A DNA stretch of 64,000 nucleotides from Prevotella sp. MA2016 (GCF_000619825.1 NZ_JHUW01000011.1:62001-126000); one strand, 5' to 3'. Shown: positions 44,445-53,417, numbered from the stretch's first letter. Program-made: numbers and translations. Notes: generated from the sequence alone by a model not told the origin.

Positions 44445-45686
44445 TCAAACCATAAACTCAAATAACAGACACCAATTTGAGATATACTTCTCAGAATCTC
44501 TCAAATTGCCTCTTGAGCCATGCTTACGGCCACCTTTGAGGAATTCGCCATTAATACCATAGCGGAGTTTACAGTTCTTGGGGGATTCTGCACAATGAAT
44601 AACAATAGAATTATAATCAATCTCAACATCAGAAATAATGTCCTTTCCATCACGGCGGATGACATTAAAGCCATAATTAGCTATCTTCTTTACTTGAATC
44701 GTATCAAAACATAAGGGTGGACAAGGAACATTAAAATCAATCCGAATGTCATTACCTTCAATATGATAGGCCATCGGCAACAAGCCTATATTCCGTTCCT
44801 GATTTCTGAGAATACCCAAGGCAGATCTTGCTGCGAGCTTGCCTATGGTTTGTTGACCAACCGCATCTATATGCAAAGATTCATTCACGAAATCGCAAGA
44901 ATATGTAGGGCCACTCGCCCAAATCAGCGAATCATCTCTAATCAATTCCATCTGGGCTGTAGGTGCTTTAGCCTCTGTTCCATCATAATTGTTGGGCTTA
45001 TAACGTAAGCCCTTTGTTATAGTTGACGTCTGGTAACAGATGATACGGATGTCATTTTTCTGATGAGTAACGTTTTTAATATCCGTTTTCAGATTATTAT
45101 ACATCTGATGGAAATACTCCTTATAGTCATAGTCAGGATATTCTACTATATCGGATTCACCTTGCATCCAACAAACTGCCGGCACAATAAACTCCCAGCC
45201 CCTGTCTTGAGCTTCATCATAAGCAGTTGCAATCTCCTCAATAAACTTATTATATGGTTCTGCAGGCTTCATCAGCTGCTGAATGGTGTTCATACCATGT
45301 CCTCCGGGGAAAATACAAACAATCGTGTCTTCTCCAAGTTTTGATGCTAACTCTTCTGCCATACTATAGACAGAAAGTTCATAAGCCTTTTTGTCATAGT
45401 GCAAAATGCGTTTTATCCATTGTTTGAATTGACTACTATGATCAAAATAGCCAAACGTATAGTCAAGCTTCTCTGTTACTATCCTGCCATTGTATTTTAT
45501 ACGGAGTGAATCAAAGTCCGTCAATCGGGTGGCTTCCTCACCCAAGGCATAGCTCTGGCCATACACAGGAATACAAACTACGACCTTATGACCATAGTCA
45601 GTATGATACATCTTATTATATACATATAAGGATATACCCAAAATCACTATTCCTATTATACCATATAGTCCAAACTTCTTATTCAT
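44445..45686 (-). CDS. Membrane-anchored SGNH / sialate O-acetylesterase-like protein
   Basis: 413 residues with an N-terminal membrane anchor (about 7-26). The SASA/DUF303-type esterase layout is visible: PVYGQSYALG holds the Ser of block I, VCWMQGESDI is block III, and HIDAVGQ near residue 270 holds the catalytic His. Such enzymes remove acetyl esters from glycans. It lies outside the plus-strand glycan locus but near its acyltransferase, so a role in acetyl editing of surface or dietary glycans is possible. It has its own promoter. Confidence 0.75.
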   Translation of the reverse strand: MNKKFGLYGIIGIVILGISLYVYNKMYHTDYGHKVVVCIPVYGQSYALGEEATRLTDFDSLRIKYNGRIVTEKLDYTFGYFDHSSQFKQWIKRILHYDKKAYELSVYSMAEELASKLGEDTIVCIFPGGHGMNTIQQLMKPAEPYNKFIEEIATAYDEAQDRGWEFIVPAVCWMQGESDIVEYPDYDYKEYFHQMYNNLKTDIKNVTHQKNDIRIICYQTSTITKGLRYKPNNYDGTEAKAPTAQMELIRDDSLIWASGPTYSCDFVNESLHIDAVGQQTIGKLAARSALGILRNQERNIGLLPMAYHIEGNDIRIDFNVPCPPLCFDTIQVKKIANYGFNVIRRDGKDIISDVEIDYNSIVIHCAESPKNCKLRYGINGEFLKGGRKHGSRGNLRDSEKYISNWCLLFEFMV

Positions 45687-45721
45687 CTAACAATCACAAT
45701 TATTTTGTTCAAATACATGGG

Positions 45722-45753
45722 CAAAGATACATCTTTTTTCTGATTATTGCAAA
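45722..45753 (-). promoter_or_regulatory. Promoter of the esterase-like gene
   Basis: Minus-strand TTTG (45750-45753), 20 bases, TATCTTTG (45722-45729); start codon 36 bases on. Confidence 0.75.
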
Positions 45754-45780
45754 TACAATAATTAAAATCGTAATAAAAAA

Positions 45781-45813
45781 CGTGTGAGGCGGAGGACCTC
45801 ACACGCTTTTTTA
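45781..45813. terminator. Terminator of the LruC gene pair
   Basis: CGTGTGAGG (45781-45789) pairs perfectly with CCTCACACG (45797-45805). Runs of T flank it on both strands, so it can act in both directions. It lies 3' of the second LruC gene and upstream of the esterase promoter. Confidence 0.9.
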
Positions 45814-45828
45814 TTGAATGCTTATACT

Positions 45829-47676
45829 TTATTCAAAAACCTTTCCTGCTATCGGTTTGGTGTACCAATTGGTAGAAAGCACAGGATTACCGCCCCAGTT
45901 ATTAAACTCCTTATAAGCATCCTTTATACATACTCTCTCTGCAGGATACTTAAAGTCGAATGGAATCATGATACCATGTGGATCCTGGCCCTTTCCTGCT
46001 AGTTTAACAGTGATCTTTGTTGTCGCGTCGTAAATATACGGCTGGTTTTCTGCATCCAAGAAACTGAACGACTCACTTACAGTTCTGCGAGCCGTAATCG
46101 CAGGAAGTTTCTCTGCCACTTTATCTGTATTAATAAACTGATCAGGTGCCTTTCCAAAGAGAGAATGAATCTCAACATCATCCTGGATAACGCCAGCTTT
46201 AACGTTCTTAACAAACAGTTCGTCGTTAGCTCCACAAGCAACAAGAGAATACTCAACCGTTGTTTTATTAATGCGCTTTGCCTTAATCACGATGTCGTTC
46301 AAATCATAATCACCCTTCTGAGTATCTTCGAAACAGAATGTATAGGTATTATACTCAAACTCGTGGGCTGTATAGATAGGTTCCACACTTCCCTCTACCT
46401 CCAATAGAATATCGTTGAAGTCTGTATCAGTACCAGACTCCCAGCACATAATACTACGGTCATTTATCTTTAGCCATGTGGCGCGAGGACTATCTAGAGG
46501 AAGGTCTTTCTTTTTGAATGAACTTGCAAAGTTTGTCTTATCATAATTATTTATATCGACATTTAAACGACCATCAAAATAAAGTTCACCTTGTTTCTTT
46601 TTATTTTCCGCAATAGTTTTAGCACGGACCATAAAACCGATCTTATATCCAGCTGGGAATTTAAACGTACCTTTTGTTTCGAGAGCAGGTGTCTTGCTAT
46701 CACCAAAATATAGACAGGCATAGCTAATAGTCTTCTCGACGACGTCATTCTTATCGCCTACAAAATGATTACCAAAAGGAATCAACTTAAATTTTGGCAA
46801 GCTCTGCAAGAAAGCAACTTTATCAGCAGCATTCTCCAAATCTGCTGGTTTGAAATAATAATAATACAAATCAGAATTAATAACCTCTTCATAACCACCA
46901 TCATTCTTATAGATAGGAGAAATTACAATCGGCCCATCCTCACCAGTTGTAACACGATACGCATTATCATCGGTATAACCAGCAGCTTTCACCTTATCCA
47001 AATTGTTATATGCTTTATTGGGCAGATATGCGAAAACCAAGTCTCGTACCAATGCATTATACTCAGCGCTGTATGGGTCTACAGGAATCTGCATACGATT
47101 ATAGTCTTCATCAGAAAGCATATACAATTTCTCTTCTGGGATCCATCCCCTTTCTGCGGCAAAAGAACTCTCAATCTTGCTAATGGCGAAAGTACCGGTA
47201 GGAGCCGATACGGTGCGTGTTACTGCTCTGGTTTTAGCAGTCTGATCAAAAGAAACGCTACTGCCTTCTACCTTTTTATAATAGCAACCTTGGTTAGTAT
47301 AGAATGCCACGTACAATCCCTCATTCTTAGAAGGAGCGTCGTAATTCAAAGAAACAGAAGACTGATTATTGGTCTCAGCCTGATTCAATATAGTCATTGA
47401 ATTATAGGTCTCGCCTTCTCCATCAGTCTGAGCCACCAAAGCCATCACAGAAACTTTAGTCACTGCAGAAGTAACATTAATTGTTACCGTACCGCTAGTG
47501 GTGGTATTCCAATCCTGATTATCAGGAATCGAGAAGCCCAAGATCTGCTCGGCATGGCTCTTTATTTCTTCGTCAGTAACACCAGGGTTTGGTTCGGGCT
47601 CCGTCCCGTCAAAACCTTTAACGCAGCCAGATAGCAACAAAGAGCCAAAGACTGCATACAAAATAGTTTTTTTCAT
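45829..47676 (-). CDS. LruC-domain surface lipoprotein (second of pair)
   Basis: 615 residues. Signal peptide with lipobox LLSGC, Cys at 18, then a Pro/Glu linker. The C-terminal half has the LruC/DUF4842 pattern with acidic, calcium-site-like runs: ESGTDTDFNDILLEVEG and EDTQKGDYDLNDIVIKAKR. The end block QDPHGIMIPFDFKYP is shared with its neighbour. Probably exposed at the cell surface. Function is unknown; LruC proteins were first noted in Leptospira. It follows its paralogue by 11 bases. Confidence 0.85.
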   Translation of the reverse strand: MKKTILYAVFGSLLLSGCVKGFDGTEPEPNPGVTDEEIKSHAEQILGFSIPDNQDWNTTTSGTVTINVTSAVTKVSVMALVAQTDGEGETYNSMTILNQAETNNQSSVSLNYDAPSKNEGLYVAFYTNQGCYYKKVEGSSVSFDQTAKTRAVTRTVSAPTGTFAISKIESSFAAERGWIPEEKLYMLSDEDYNRMQIPVDPYSAEYNALVRDLVFAYLPNKAYNNLDKVKAAGYTDDNAYRVTTGEDGPIVISPIYKNDGGYEEVINSDLYYYYFKPADLENAADKVAFLQSLPKFKLIPFGNHFVGDKNDVVEKTISYACLYFGDSKTPALETKGTFKFPAGYKIGFMVRAKTIAENKKKQGELYFDGRLNVDINNYDKTNFASSFKKKDLPLDSPRATWLKINDRSIMCWESGTDTDFNDILLEVEGSVEPIYTAHEFEYNTYTFCFEDTQKGDYDLNDIVIKAKRINKTTVEYSLVACGANDELFVKNVKAGVIQDDVEIHSLFGKAPDQFINTDKVAEKLPAITARRTVSESFSFLDAENQPYIYDATTKITVKLAGKGQDPHGIMIPFDFKYPAERVCIKDAYKEFNNWGGNPVLSTNWYTKPIAGKVFE

Positions 47677-47687
47677 AATTAGTTCTA

Positions 47688-49754
47688 TTATTTATCAAAT
47701 ACCTTTCCACTTACAGGATCCAAATACCAGTTTGTAGATGTTACAGGATTCTCACCCCAGCTATTAAACTGTGTATAAGCATCCTTAATACAGGTCAACT
47801 CAGTAGGATACTTAAAGTCGCTAGGAATCATGATACCATGAGGATCCTCACCCTTCTGCGACATCTTAACGTCATAATTCTGAGTCTTGTTGTAGATATA
47901 AACCTGTTTAGAGAAGTCGGTGAAGCTGAATGATGGGTCAACAGTAATCACCTCTGAAACAGGCTCATAGTTCTTGCTCTGGGTATTGATAAAAGTCTTG
48001 GTATTATCAACACCAAAAAGTTGATGAATCTCGGTTGAGCTATTCAGTGTCTGACCATTGATATTGCGCAGATAGAGTTCATCATGTGCGCCGCAGGCCA
48101 CAACTGAATACTTCACTTGAGTGATGTTCAGGCGCTCAGCCTTGATAACTACATCATTCATATCATAATCACCCAAGTTGCGGTCCTCGAAGCAGAAGGT
48201 ATATACATTATTATTGATCTGCTGTGCAGCATCAACCTCCTTCAAGCCGCCGTTGATTTCAACTATAAGATCTACAAAGTTAACATCAACACCCTCCTCA
48301 AACATCAAGTATGCTCTCTGATTTGCTCCGAAAATGGCTGCACGAGGATCGTCTAACTTCATGCCCTTCTCTGTTACAGCCGAGCTAAATTGGGGATACT
48401 GATTAATCTCCTTGTTCAAACGTCCATCAGCATAAACTTCTCCATTATCAACATTCTGATACGACTTTTTACTATAAGCAGTACCTTTACTTGGAGATAT
48501 TGCATCGTTATCTGTAGAGAACGAATCCGCCCAGTCCTTTCCATTATTTTTTCTAAACATGAAACCTACATAGTAGCCTTCAGGAATGACGAAACTCTTC
48601 ACTGTAACATCTAAAGTATCAGTACTCTTCAAATCGCCGAAATAAGGAAGGACATATTCGTGAACCTTAAAATAGTCACCAACGCCTAAACCAATGCCAC
48701 TAGCCGTCTTTGTAAGTTTACTATCAATACACTTGAATTTTGGTAAGTTCTTCAAGAAAGTAATCTGCTCTTTCTCCGATTTACCATTCAGCTCATTAGG
48801 ATTGAAATAATAATAGTAAACAGAGGAATTATTAATCTCGCTAGATAGCATCTGCACTGGAGCCACCGTGATAGGTGCCTTACCATCAGCAACGAGATAA
48901 TTCTTAGTCAACTCATATACAGGAGATGTACGGATGGTGTTCAGATTCATTTTCTTAAAATTACCATCTCTTCCTTTCTTTCCACCCAATGCAGTCAGAA
49001 TGGTTTCAAGACCCTGTTTCTCAGCATCCGTCATGGTTACAGTACGATAGATAGCAGATTTCTCCACCTTCCAGGTTCCATTACCGCCTTCATTGCTCAG
49101 CATCCAGATACGCTCGTTATCCCAGTGACTATCTTTCCATGGATTGATGATAGTATCTTCATCTTCCTGACCAGCCTTCTGAGCACGCATGGCATTATAT
49201 GTGAGATACGAGTTTTTATACTTCATCTTCAAGCCCGCAGTATCTGGCAGAGCTGGCAGATCATAAGCTGCTCTGGTACGAGCCTGAGCGGCCTGAGTGA
49301 ACTTCACACTGGCATCGCCAGCCTTAAAAGGAGCCACATAGTAAATGCCTTTACTATCAACACACGCAGCCACCAAATCAGTATAATCTGATGGGCAATC
49401 GTAAGTGAGCTGCACTGTCTGACCTTTACTTGTTGAAATTTCATTTAGCACACGGGCATCTTCATTAAAATAGGGAGCCTCTGTCAGAATCTGAACCTTA
49501 GCGATGTCGGCCATTGGCGCATCAGCTGTTACAGAAACAGTGTACTTAGTAGTTGAACTCCAACTTTGGTCGGCACTAAAGGTTGTGCCAAACACTTTCT
49601 TAACGTTGGCATCAATCTCTTCTTGAGTTGCTCTATTGTCAACAGGTGTTGGATCTGGTATAGGCGCAGGTTCTGGCTCAGGCATATCTAAACCTTTAGA
49701 ACAACCCGACAGCAATACTAATCCAAAAAACGCAAATGTTAGTTTCTTTTTCAT
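47688..49754 (-). CDS. LruC-domain surface lipoprotein (first of pair)
   Basis: 688 residues, same plan as the next gene: lipobox LLSGC with Cys 18, a Pro-rich linker (EPEPAPIPDPTP), a variable middle, then EEGVDVNFVDLIVEING and EDRNLGDYDMNDVVIKAER as DxDxND-like sites, and EDPHGIMIPSDFKYP near the end. The first half differs between the two proteins while the C-terminal third is well kept. They form a two-gene operon with one promoter box and one terminator. Role unknown. Confidence 0.85.
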   Translation of the reverse strand: MKKKLTFAFFGLVLLSGCSKGLDMPEPEPAPIPDPTPVDNRATQEEIDANVKKVFGTTFSADQSWSSTTKYTVSVTADAPMADIAKVQILTEAPYFNEDARVLNEISTSKGQTVQLTYDCPSDYTDLVAACVDSKGIYYVAPFKAGDASVKFTQAAQARTRAAYDLPALPDTAGLKMKYKNSYLTYNAMRAQKAGQEDEDTIINPWKDSHWDNERIWMLSNEGGNGTWKVEKSAIYRTVTMTDAEKQGLETILTALGGKKGRDGNFKKMNLNTIRTSPVYELTKNYLVADGKAPITVAPVQMLSSEINNSSVYYYYFNPNELNGKSEKEQITFLKNLPKFKCIDSKLTKTASGIGLGVGDYFKVHEYVLPYFGDLKSTDTLDVTVKSFVIPEGYYVGFMFRKNNGKDWADSFSTDNDAISPSKGTAYSKKSYQNVDNGEVYADGRLNKEINQYPQFSSAVTEKGMKLDDPRAAIFGANQRAYLMFEEGVDVNFVDLIVEINGGLKEVDAAQQINNNVYTFCFEDRNLGDYDMNDVVIKAERLNITQVKYSVVACGAHDELYLRNINGQTLNSSTEIHQLFGVDNTKTFINTQSKNYEPVSEVITVDPSFSFTDFSKQVYIYNKTQNYDVKMSQKGEDPHGIMIPSDFKYPTELTCIKDAYTQFNSWGENPVTSTNWYLDPVSGKVFDK

Positions 49755-49795
49755 TTCCTTCTATTATTTTAATCGATTAAACTGTTATTATTTTG

Positions 49796-49803
49796 CAAAA
49801 ATA
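49796..49803 (-). promoter_or_regulatory. -7 box of the LruC operon
   Basis: TATTTTTG on the minus strand, 42 bases before the ATG at 49754. The -33 region is AT-rich without a clear TTTG. Confidence 0.4.
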
Positions 49804-49907
49804 ACTATTTTTTCTCCTAAACACAAAGAAAATACCAACAAAAGCACATTCGTTAACATTTTTTATACCCTACACTCACATCACTGAGAAATCATAATCA
49901 AGTTGAA

Positions 49908-49969
49908 TAATGTGAATAATCAACTTGATTAATGTGAATAATCAACTTAAATAATTTATTTTGCAACTT
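49908..49969. repeat. Three direct repeats with a 22-bp period
   Basis: TAATGTGAATAATCAACTT occurs at 49908-49926 and again at 49930-49948, identical. A weaker third unit at 49952-49969 (TAATTTATTTTGCAACTT) keeps the same phase. AAGTTGA at 49900-49906 is inverted to the TCAACTT ends. The 22-bp period is about two helical turns. The cluster lies between the LruC operon and the gene at 50012. Confidence 0.75.
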
Positions 49970-50002
49970 GATTGTTGCAAAGAAACAAGTTAATTGTTTC
50001 TT
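49961..50002. terminator. Two inverted repeats behind the orphan gene
   Basis: TTGCAAC/GTTGCAA (49961-49967 with 49974-49980) and AAGAAACAA/TTGTTTCTT (49980-49988 with 49994-50002) are perfect stems. The second follows the stop of the minus-strand gene by 9 bases and may act as an AT-rich terminator, although its U-run is poor. Confidence 0.5.
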
Positions 50003-50011
50003 GTTTCCTAA

Positions 50012-50824
50012 TTAAACGCTCCTCTGCCACTCTTCACGTATCTCGGCTATCACCCGTGGTAATCGCTTAACTCCAAAATAATAGTCGAGCCATTTGATGA
50101 TACTTTCCTCGGGCCAGTTCTCAACTCCTACCCTGCGAGACATATGCCCAACTAATTTGTTAAACACAAAAAAACGCAATTCAGTATCAGCCTGAGAATA
50201 ACCAACTTTATACTTCCGTGTATACTGAAAAATACATTCACCAAAGTAGCGAGCCATTTGGACGTTGTCGTCAAGTATTTTTTTGATGATACCATACACC
50301 CGCTCATGAGCCTCTGGTTTAGCTTCTACATGAAACTTTGGCACATTACCAGCCAATAGCACATGCATGTCAATGCCATTCCGATGCTGACGCTGATTCT
50401 CAGATATCTTATCGCGATCGTTATCATTGGCCAGCGCATTGGACTTACAGAAAAAAATGCCATAAGGAATAGCGGGTTCCTCAATCTCTTGATTCGCCGA
50501 AGGCACGAAACGGTCGCGCACAAAAGGCGACATAAAGGCTTCTATCTGGTGAGTCTCTTTATGACGAACAATACGAAAGGCCCCCGACTTCTCTATCAGT
50601 TCGGATAATTCCGAATCTTGTTTAAAGCCGAGCACTTTTCGTAGCTTATTAAAGTGCTCACGGGGATAAGCCAGCGTTACTTCATCCATATACTCGTAAG
50701 CACCATCGAAAAGATATTTTATCTTTCCGATCTCCGTCCATGACAGCTTATGAGCGCGCCAGTAACGATTATAACTACGGGCGCTCGTAGCGGCTAATGC
50801 GATATCATTCTTATGTCTCATCAA
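50012..50824 (-). CDS. Unrecognised protein of 270 residues
   Basis: I do not recognise this protein. It is soluble, basic and rich in aromatic residues, with no signal peptide or membrane segment. The first 60 residues (RSYNRYWRAHKLSWTEIGK) are strongly positive and could bind nucleic acid. FMSPFVRDRFVPS, YGIFFCKSNALAN and ECIFQYTRKYKVGYSQ are the most motif-like parts. It has its own promoter box at 50978-50985 and a leader of about 145 bases with three perfect hairpins. A repeat cluster lies behind it. The start could be Met1 or Met2. Confidence 0.7.
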   Translation of the reverse strand: MMRHKNDIALAATSARSYNRYWRAHKLSWTEIGKIKYLFDGAYEYMDEVTLAYPREHFNKLRKVLGFKQDSELSELIEKSGAFRIVRHKETHQIEAFMSPFVRDRFVPSANQEIEEPAIPYGIFFCKSNALANDNDRDKISENQRQHRNGIDMHVLLAGNVPKFHVEAKPEAHERVYGIIKKILDDNVQMARYFGECIFQYTRKYKVGYSQADTELRFFVFNKLVGHMSRRVGVENWPEESIIKWLDYYFGVKRLPRVIAEIREEWQRSV

Positions 50825-50844
50825 TTAATTAATTTAATTCTATC

Positions 50845-50959
50845 GGCGTGCCCTGTACAGGCACGCCTAATTTAAATATTTAAATAAATACAAGGCCCTA
50901 TTTATAGGGAATAGGGCCTATAAAATATAGGCATTAAAGAAATGTTCGGGATTTCCCGA
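50845..50959 (-). promoter_or_regulatory. Three-hairpin leader of the orphan gene
   Basis: In transcription order the leader contains TCGGGA/TCCCGA (50946-50959), AGGCCCTATT/AATAGGGCCT (50893-50902 with 50910-50919) and GGCGTGCC/GGCACGCC (50845-50852 with 50860-50867, around TGTACA). All stems are perfect. None is followed by a T-run, so simple intrinsic termination is unlikely. Function unknown. Confidence 0.7.
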
Positions 50960-50977
50960 CAACAATCTTTTCAATTG

Positions 50978-51056
50978 CAAAGGTACGAAATAATATCGAG
51001 CGCACAAAATAAAACCTTAGTAAATTTGGACATTTCATAAAATTGCACTATCTTTG
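50978..51056. promoter_or_regulatory. Divergent promoters: orphan gene / prenyltransferase
   Basis: Minus strand: TACCTTTG at 50978-50985, leading into the three-hairpin leader. Plus strand: TTTG (51025-51028), 20 bases, TATCTTTG (51049-51056), only 6 bases before the prenyltransferase ATG, giving an almost leaderless mRNA. Confidence 0.7.
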
Positions 51057-51061
51057 TACCC

Positions 51062-51940
51062 ATGATACATTACATCAAGTTGCTTCGCCCGCTTCAGTGG
51101 CTCAAAAACGTGTTTGTATTTGCGCCTATTTTCTTCAGCAACAACCTGCTGAAGCCAGAATTCTTTTGGCCAACATTGGTAGTGTTTGCATCGTTCTGTT
51201 TGATATCAAGTTCTATCTATTGCTTCAATGATCTTAAGGATGTAGAGGCAGACCGCATGCATCCCAAGAAATGTAAGCGCCCTATAGCCTCTGGTGCTGT
51301 ATCAGTAAAGATGGGCTATACCATGATGATACTTTGCATGATTGGTGCCTTCGCGCTTATACCATTGGCTCAGAGTCCGAATACGCCCTATTTATTTATG
51401 ATTGTGTTAGGCTATTGGCTGATGAACATTTGCTATTGTCTGAAGCTGAAGCAATTTGCGATACTCGACGTATCGATTATAGCTATAGGATTCGTTATGC
51501 GAGTGCTTGTTGGGGGTGTAGCCACCGACATTTGGATTTCACATTGGCTTGTGATGATGACCTTCCTCGTTACGCTCTTCTTGGCTTTTACCAAGCGTAA
51601 CGACGACTATCGTATATACGAACAAACAGGCACCAAACCACGCGTATCGATAACCGGCTATAACAAGACCTTTATCAACGAGGCAACAGCCATCATCGCT
51701 TCAGTCACCTTAGTTTGCTATATCATGTACACCATGTCGCCAGAGGTGATTCATCGCCTTGGCACCCGATATGTGTATCTGACATCCGGATGGGTATTGG
51801 CAGGCTTACTACGCTATCTGCAGAACATGATTGTGTTTGGCTTGAGTGGTAGTCCAACAAAATCATTGGTAAAAGACCACTTCGTGCAGTTCTGCATTCT
51901 GGGATGGATTGCTTCATTCTTCATCATTATCTACCTGTAA
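51062..51940 (+). CDS. UbiA-family prenyltransferase, DPPR-synthase type
   Basis: 292 residues, about eight membrane helices. Motif I FNDLKDVEADRMHPKK (residues about 57-72) and KRPIASGAV are those of decaprenyl-phosphate phosphoribosyltransferase-like UbiA proteins, which put phosphoribose on a polyprenyl phosphate. The second aspartate region is KRNDDYRIYE. In actinobacteria this begins arabinan donor synthesis; what it serves in Bacteroidota is unclear. It has its own promoter, and nth begins right after its stop. Confidence 0.85.
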   Translation: MIHYIKLLRPLQWLKNVFVFAPIFFSNNLLKPEFFWPTLVVFASFCLISSSIYCFNDLKDVEADRMHPKKCKRPIASGAVSVKMGYTMMILCMIGAFALIPLAQSPNTPYLFMIVLGYWLMNICYCLKLKQFAILDVSIIAIGFVMRVLVGGVATDIWISHWLVMMTFLVTLFLAFTKRNDDYRIYEQTGTKPRVSITGYNKTFINEATAIIASVTLVCYIMYTMSPEVIHRLGTRYVYLTSGWVLAGLLRYLQNMIVFGLSGSPTKSLVKDHFVQFCILGWIASFFIIIYL

Positions 51941-51941
51941 A

Positions 51942-52577
51942 ATGAGAAAGCAAGAAAGATTTGACAAGATATTGGCTCATTTCCGTGAGAAAATGCCGAT
52001 AGTTACTACCGAACTCGACTTTGGCAGTACATTCCAATTGTTGGTAGCTGTGGTGCTAAGTGCCCAGTGTACAGACAAGCGCATCAATCAAGTAACACCC
52101 GATTTGTTTGCCCACTACCCTGACGCCAAGACGATGGCAGCAGCTGAAGAAGAAGATATATTCGAGTGGATTAGAAGCGTGTCGTATCCGAATGCTAAAG
52201 CCAAGCACTTGGTAGAGATGGCCCGCGTACTGATGCAGAAGTTTAATGGTGAAGTGCCAAGCACACTCGACGAGTTGCTCACCCTTCCTGGCGTTGGGCG
52301 CAAAACGGCAAATGTTATTCAAAGTGTGGCTTTTGGTAAGGCTACACTGGCAGTGGATACACATGTGTATCGTGTGGCTCACCGCATAGGACTGGTAAGC
52401 AAAAACGACAATACGCCCTACAAAGTAGAAATGGCGCTCACCAAGTATATCCCAGAAAAGGACATACCAGATGCGCACCACTGGTTGTTACTACACGGTA
52501 GATACGTCTGCACAGCAAGAAAGCCTCACTGCGACAAATGCGAAATCAACCAATATTGTGCTAAGATTATTTCTTAG
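51942..52577 (+). CDS. nth: Endonuclease III (DNA glycosylase/AP lyase)
   Basis: Removes oxidised pyrimidines and cuts the abasic site in base-excision repair. The ATG at 51942 gives 211 residues; a start inside the upstream gene at 51909 is less likely. The helix-hairpin-helix LPGVGRKTAN carries the catalytic Lys at 121, the general-base Asp is D139 in VDTHVYRV, and the C-terminal CX6CX2CX5C iron-sulphur loop is complete. It follows the prenyltransferase by 1 base and overlaps the convergent gene by 11. Confidence 0.96.
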   Translation: MRKQERFDKILAHFREKMPIVTTELDFGSTFQLLVAVVLSAQCTDKRINQVTPDLFAHYPDAKTMAAAEEEDIFEWIRSVSYPNAKAKHLVEMARVLMQKFNGEVPSTLDELLTLPGVGRKTANVIQSVAFGKATLAVDTHVYRVAHRIGLVSKNDNTPYKVEMALTKYIPEKDIPDAHHWLLLHGRYVCTARKPHCDKCEINQYCAKIIS

Positions 52578-53007
52578 GAGCCCGGTTGTGCTGTCCGAAA
52601 TTGCGGAAAGCACGACGATGGAACTTGTCTTCAGCAATAATCGTACCTATAACCTTTGAAGCAGGTATCACTCGCAGAAACTTATTATGATAGGTCTGCG
52701 CAATCTGCTTCAGCTCAATTTCCAACTGGTCGCGACGCTGAATGGCACGTTTGCAAGAGGCTTCATCATGCGGCAACTTAAACAGCTCGTGTATCTTGTT
52801 ATATACAACACGTTGCTTCTGCTGCATCTCACGATACAACGGAAAGAACTTGACAGCCTCATCATTGGTAAGCCCTGCCTCGGTAGTGATATACTGTTCC
52901 AAATCGGCCTGAAACTTTTCAGGCGAGAACTTCTGCTGTTCCTCGGCACGCACGCCAATCACACACATCAACAATAAAACAGCGGAAATAAGTAGTTTCT
53001 TCATCAT
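52567..53007 (-). CDS. Secreted Spy/CpxP-like helical protein
   Basis: About 146 residues from the Met at 53007 (MMKKLLISAVLLLMC), chosen because it begins a clear signal peptide; the longer frame to 53061 overlaps the next gene. The mature part is helical and charged (NDEAVKFFPLYREMQQKQRVVYNK, RRDQLEIELKQIAQTYHNKFLRV). This resembles periplasmic Spy/CpxP-type or zinc-resistance-like proteins, but the LTxxQ motif is not exact. It is the last gene of the ECF sigma operon, which suggests an envelope-stress target. Confidence 0.65.
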   Translation of the reverse strand: MMKKLLISAVLLLMCVIGVRAEEQQKFSPEKFQADLEQYITTEAGLTNDEAVKFFPLYREMQQKQRVVYNKIHELFKLPHDEASCKRAIQRRDQLEIELKQIAQTYHNKFLRVIPASKVIGTIIAEDKFHRRAFRNFGQHNRAPKK

Positions 53008-53017
53008 TAAACACGTT

Positions 53018-53386
53018 TTAGTAACTTTCTGCCAAATAGCTGTAGATTTCATGATTATCAAGCATCATGTAGTCGGCAGCCTCCTCAAAATATTCACCAC
53101 TTGCATCCTGCTGCTGAGACTGAGAAATAGCATTAGCCTGAGTAGCATTAGCCGATGAAGCATCAGCACCAGGGCGCCACATCCAAGCAGCACCAGCCAC
53201 TAACAAAGCACAAACGCTGGCCGCCGCATAGAACACAGGGCGCATGAATACAGACTTTGTACGACGCTTAGGCTGCTCAGGCAGATTCTGCATAACCTGA
53301 GCAGTGAGGTTTTCAAAATACCCTTCTGGAACACGGAACGGATCCCGTTTTCCAACCTTTTCCTGTATGTACATTTCTTCTTTCAT
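53018..53386 (-). CDS. Putative anti-sigma membrane protein
   Basis: 122 residues with one membrane helix (about 48-66, VFYAAASVCALLVAGAAW). The cytoplasmic N-terminus has DPFRVPEGYFENLTAQVMQNLPE, a block I have seen behind ECF sigma genes in Bacteroidota. A Ser/Gln/Ala-rich periplasmic tail follows. No zinc-type anti-sigma HxxxCxxC motif is present. Topology and its place 31 bases after the sigma gene suggest an anti-sigma role. Confidence 0.6.
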   Translation of the reverse strand: MKEEMYIQEKVGKRDPFRVPEGYFENLTAQVMQNLPEQPKRRTKSVFMRPVFYAAASVCALLVAGAAWMWRPGADASSANATQANAISQSQQQDASGEYFEEAADYMMLDNHEIYSYLAESY

Positions 53387-53417
53387 CGTATATATGACGT
53401 ATTGATATTCAAATAGT

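Noticed and set aside
46765..47400. 211-codon plus-strand frame inside the LruC gene
   Set aside because: It is antisense to a well-supported lipoprotein gene and reads as low-complexity Ile/Thr-rich sequence.
49900..49970. CRISPR array
   Set aside because: Only two identical 19-bp units with 3-bp gaps and one weak copy; no spacers of normal length and no cas genes.
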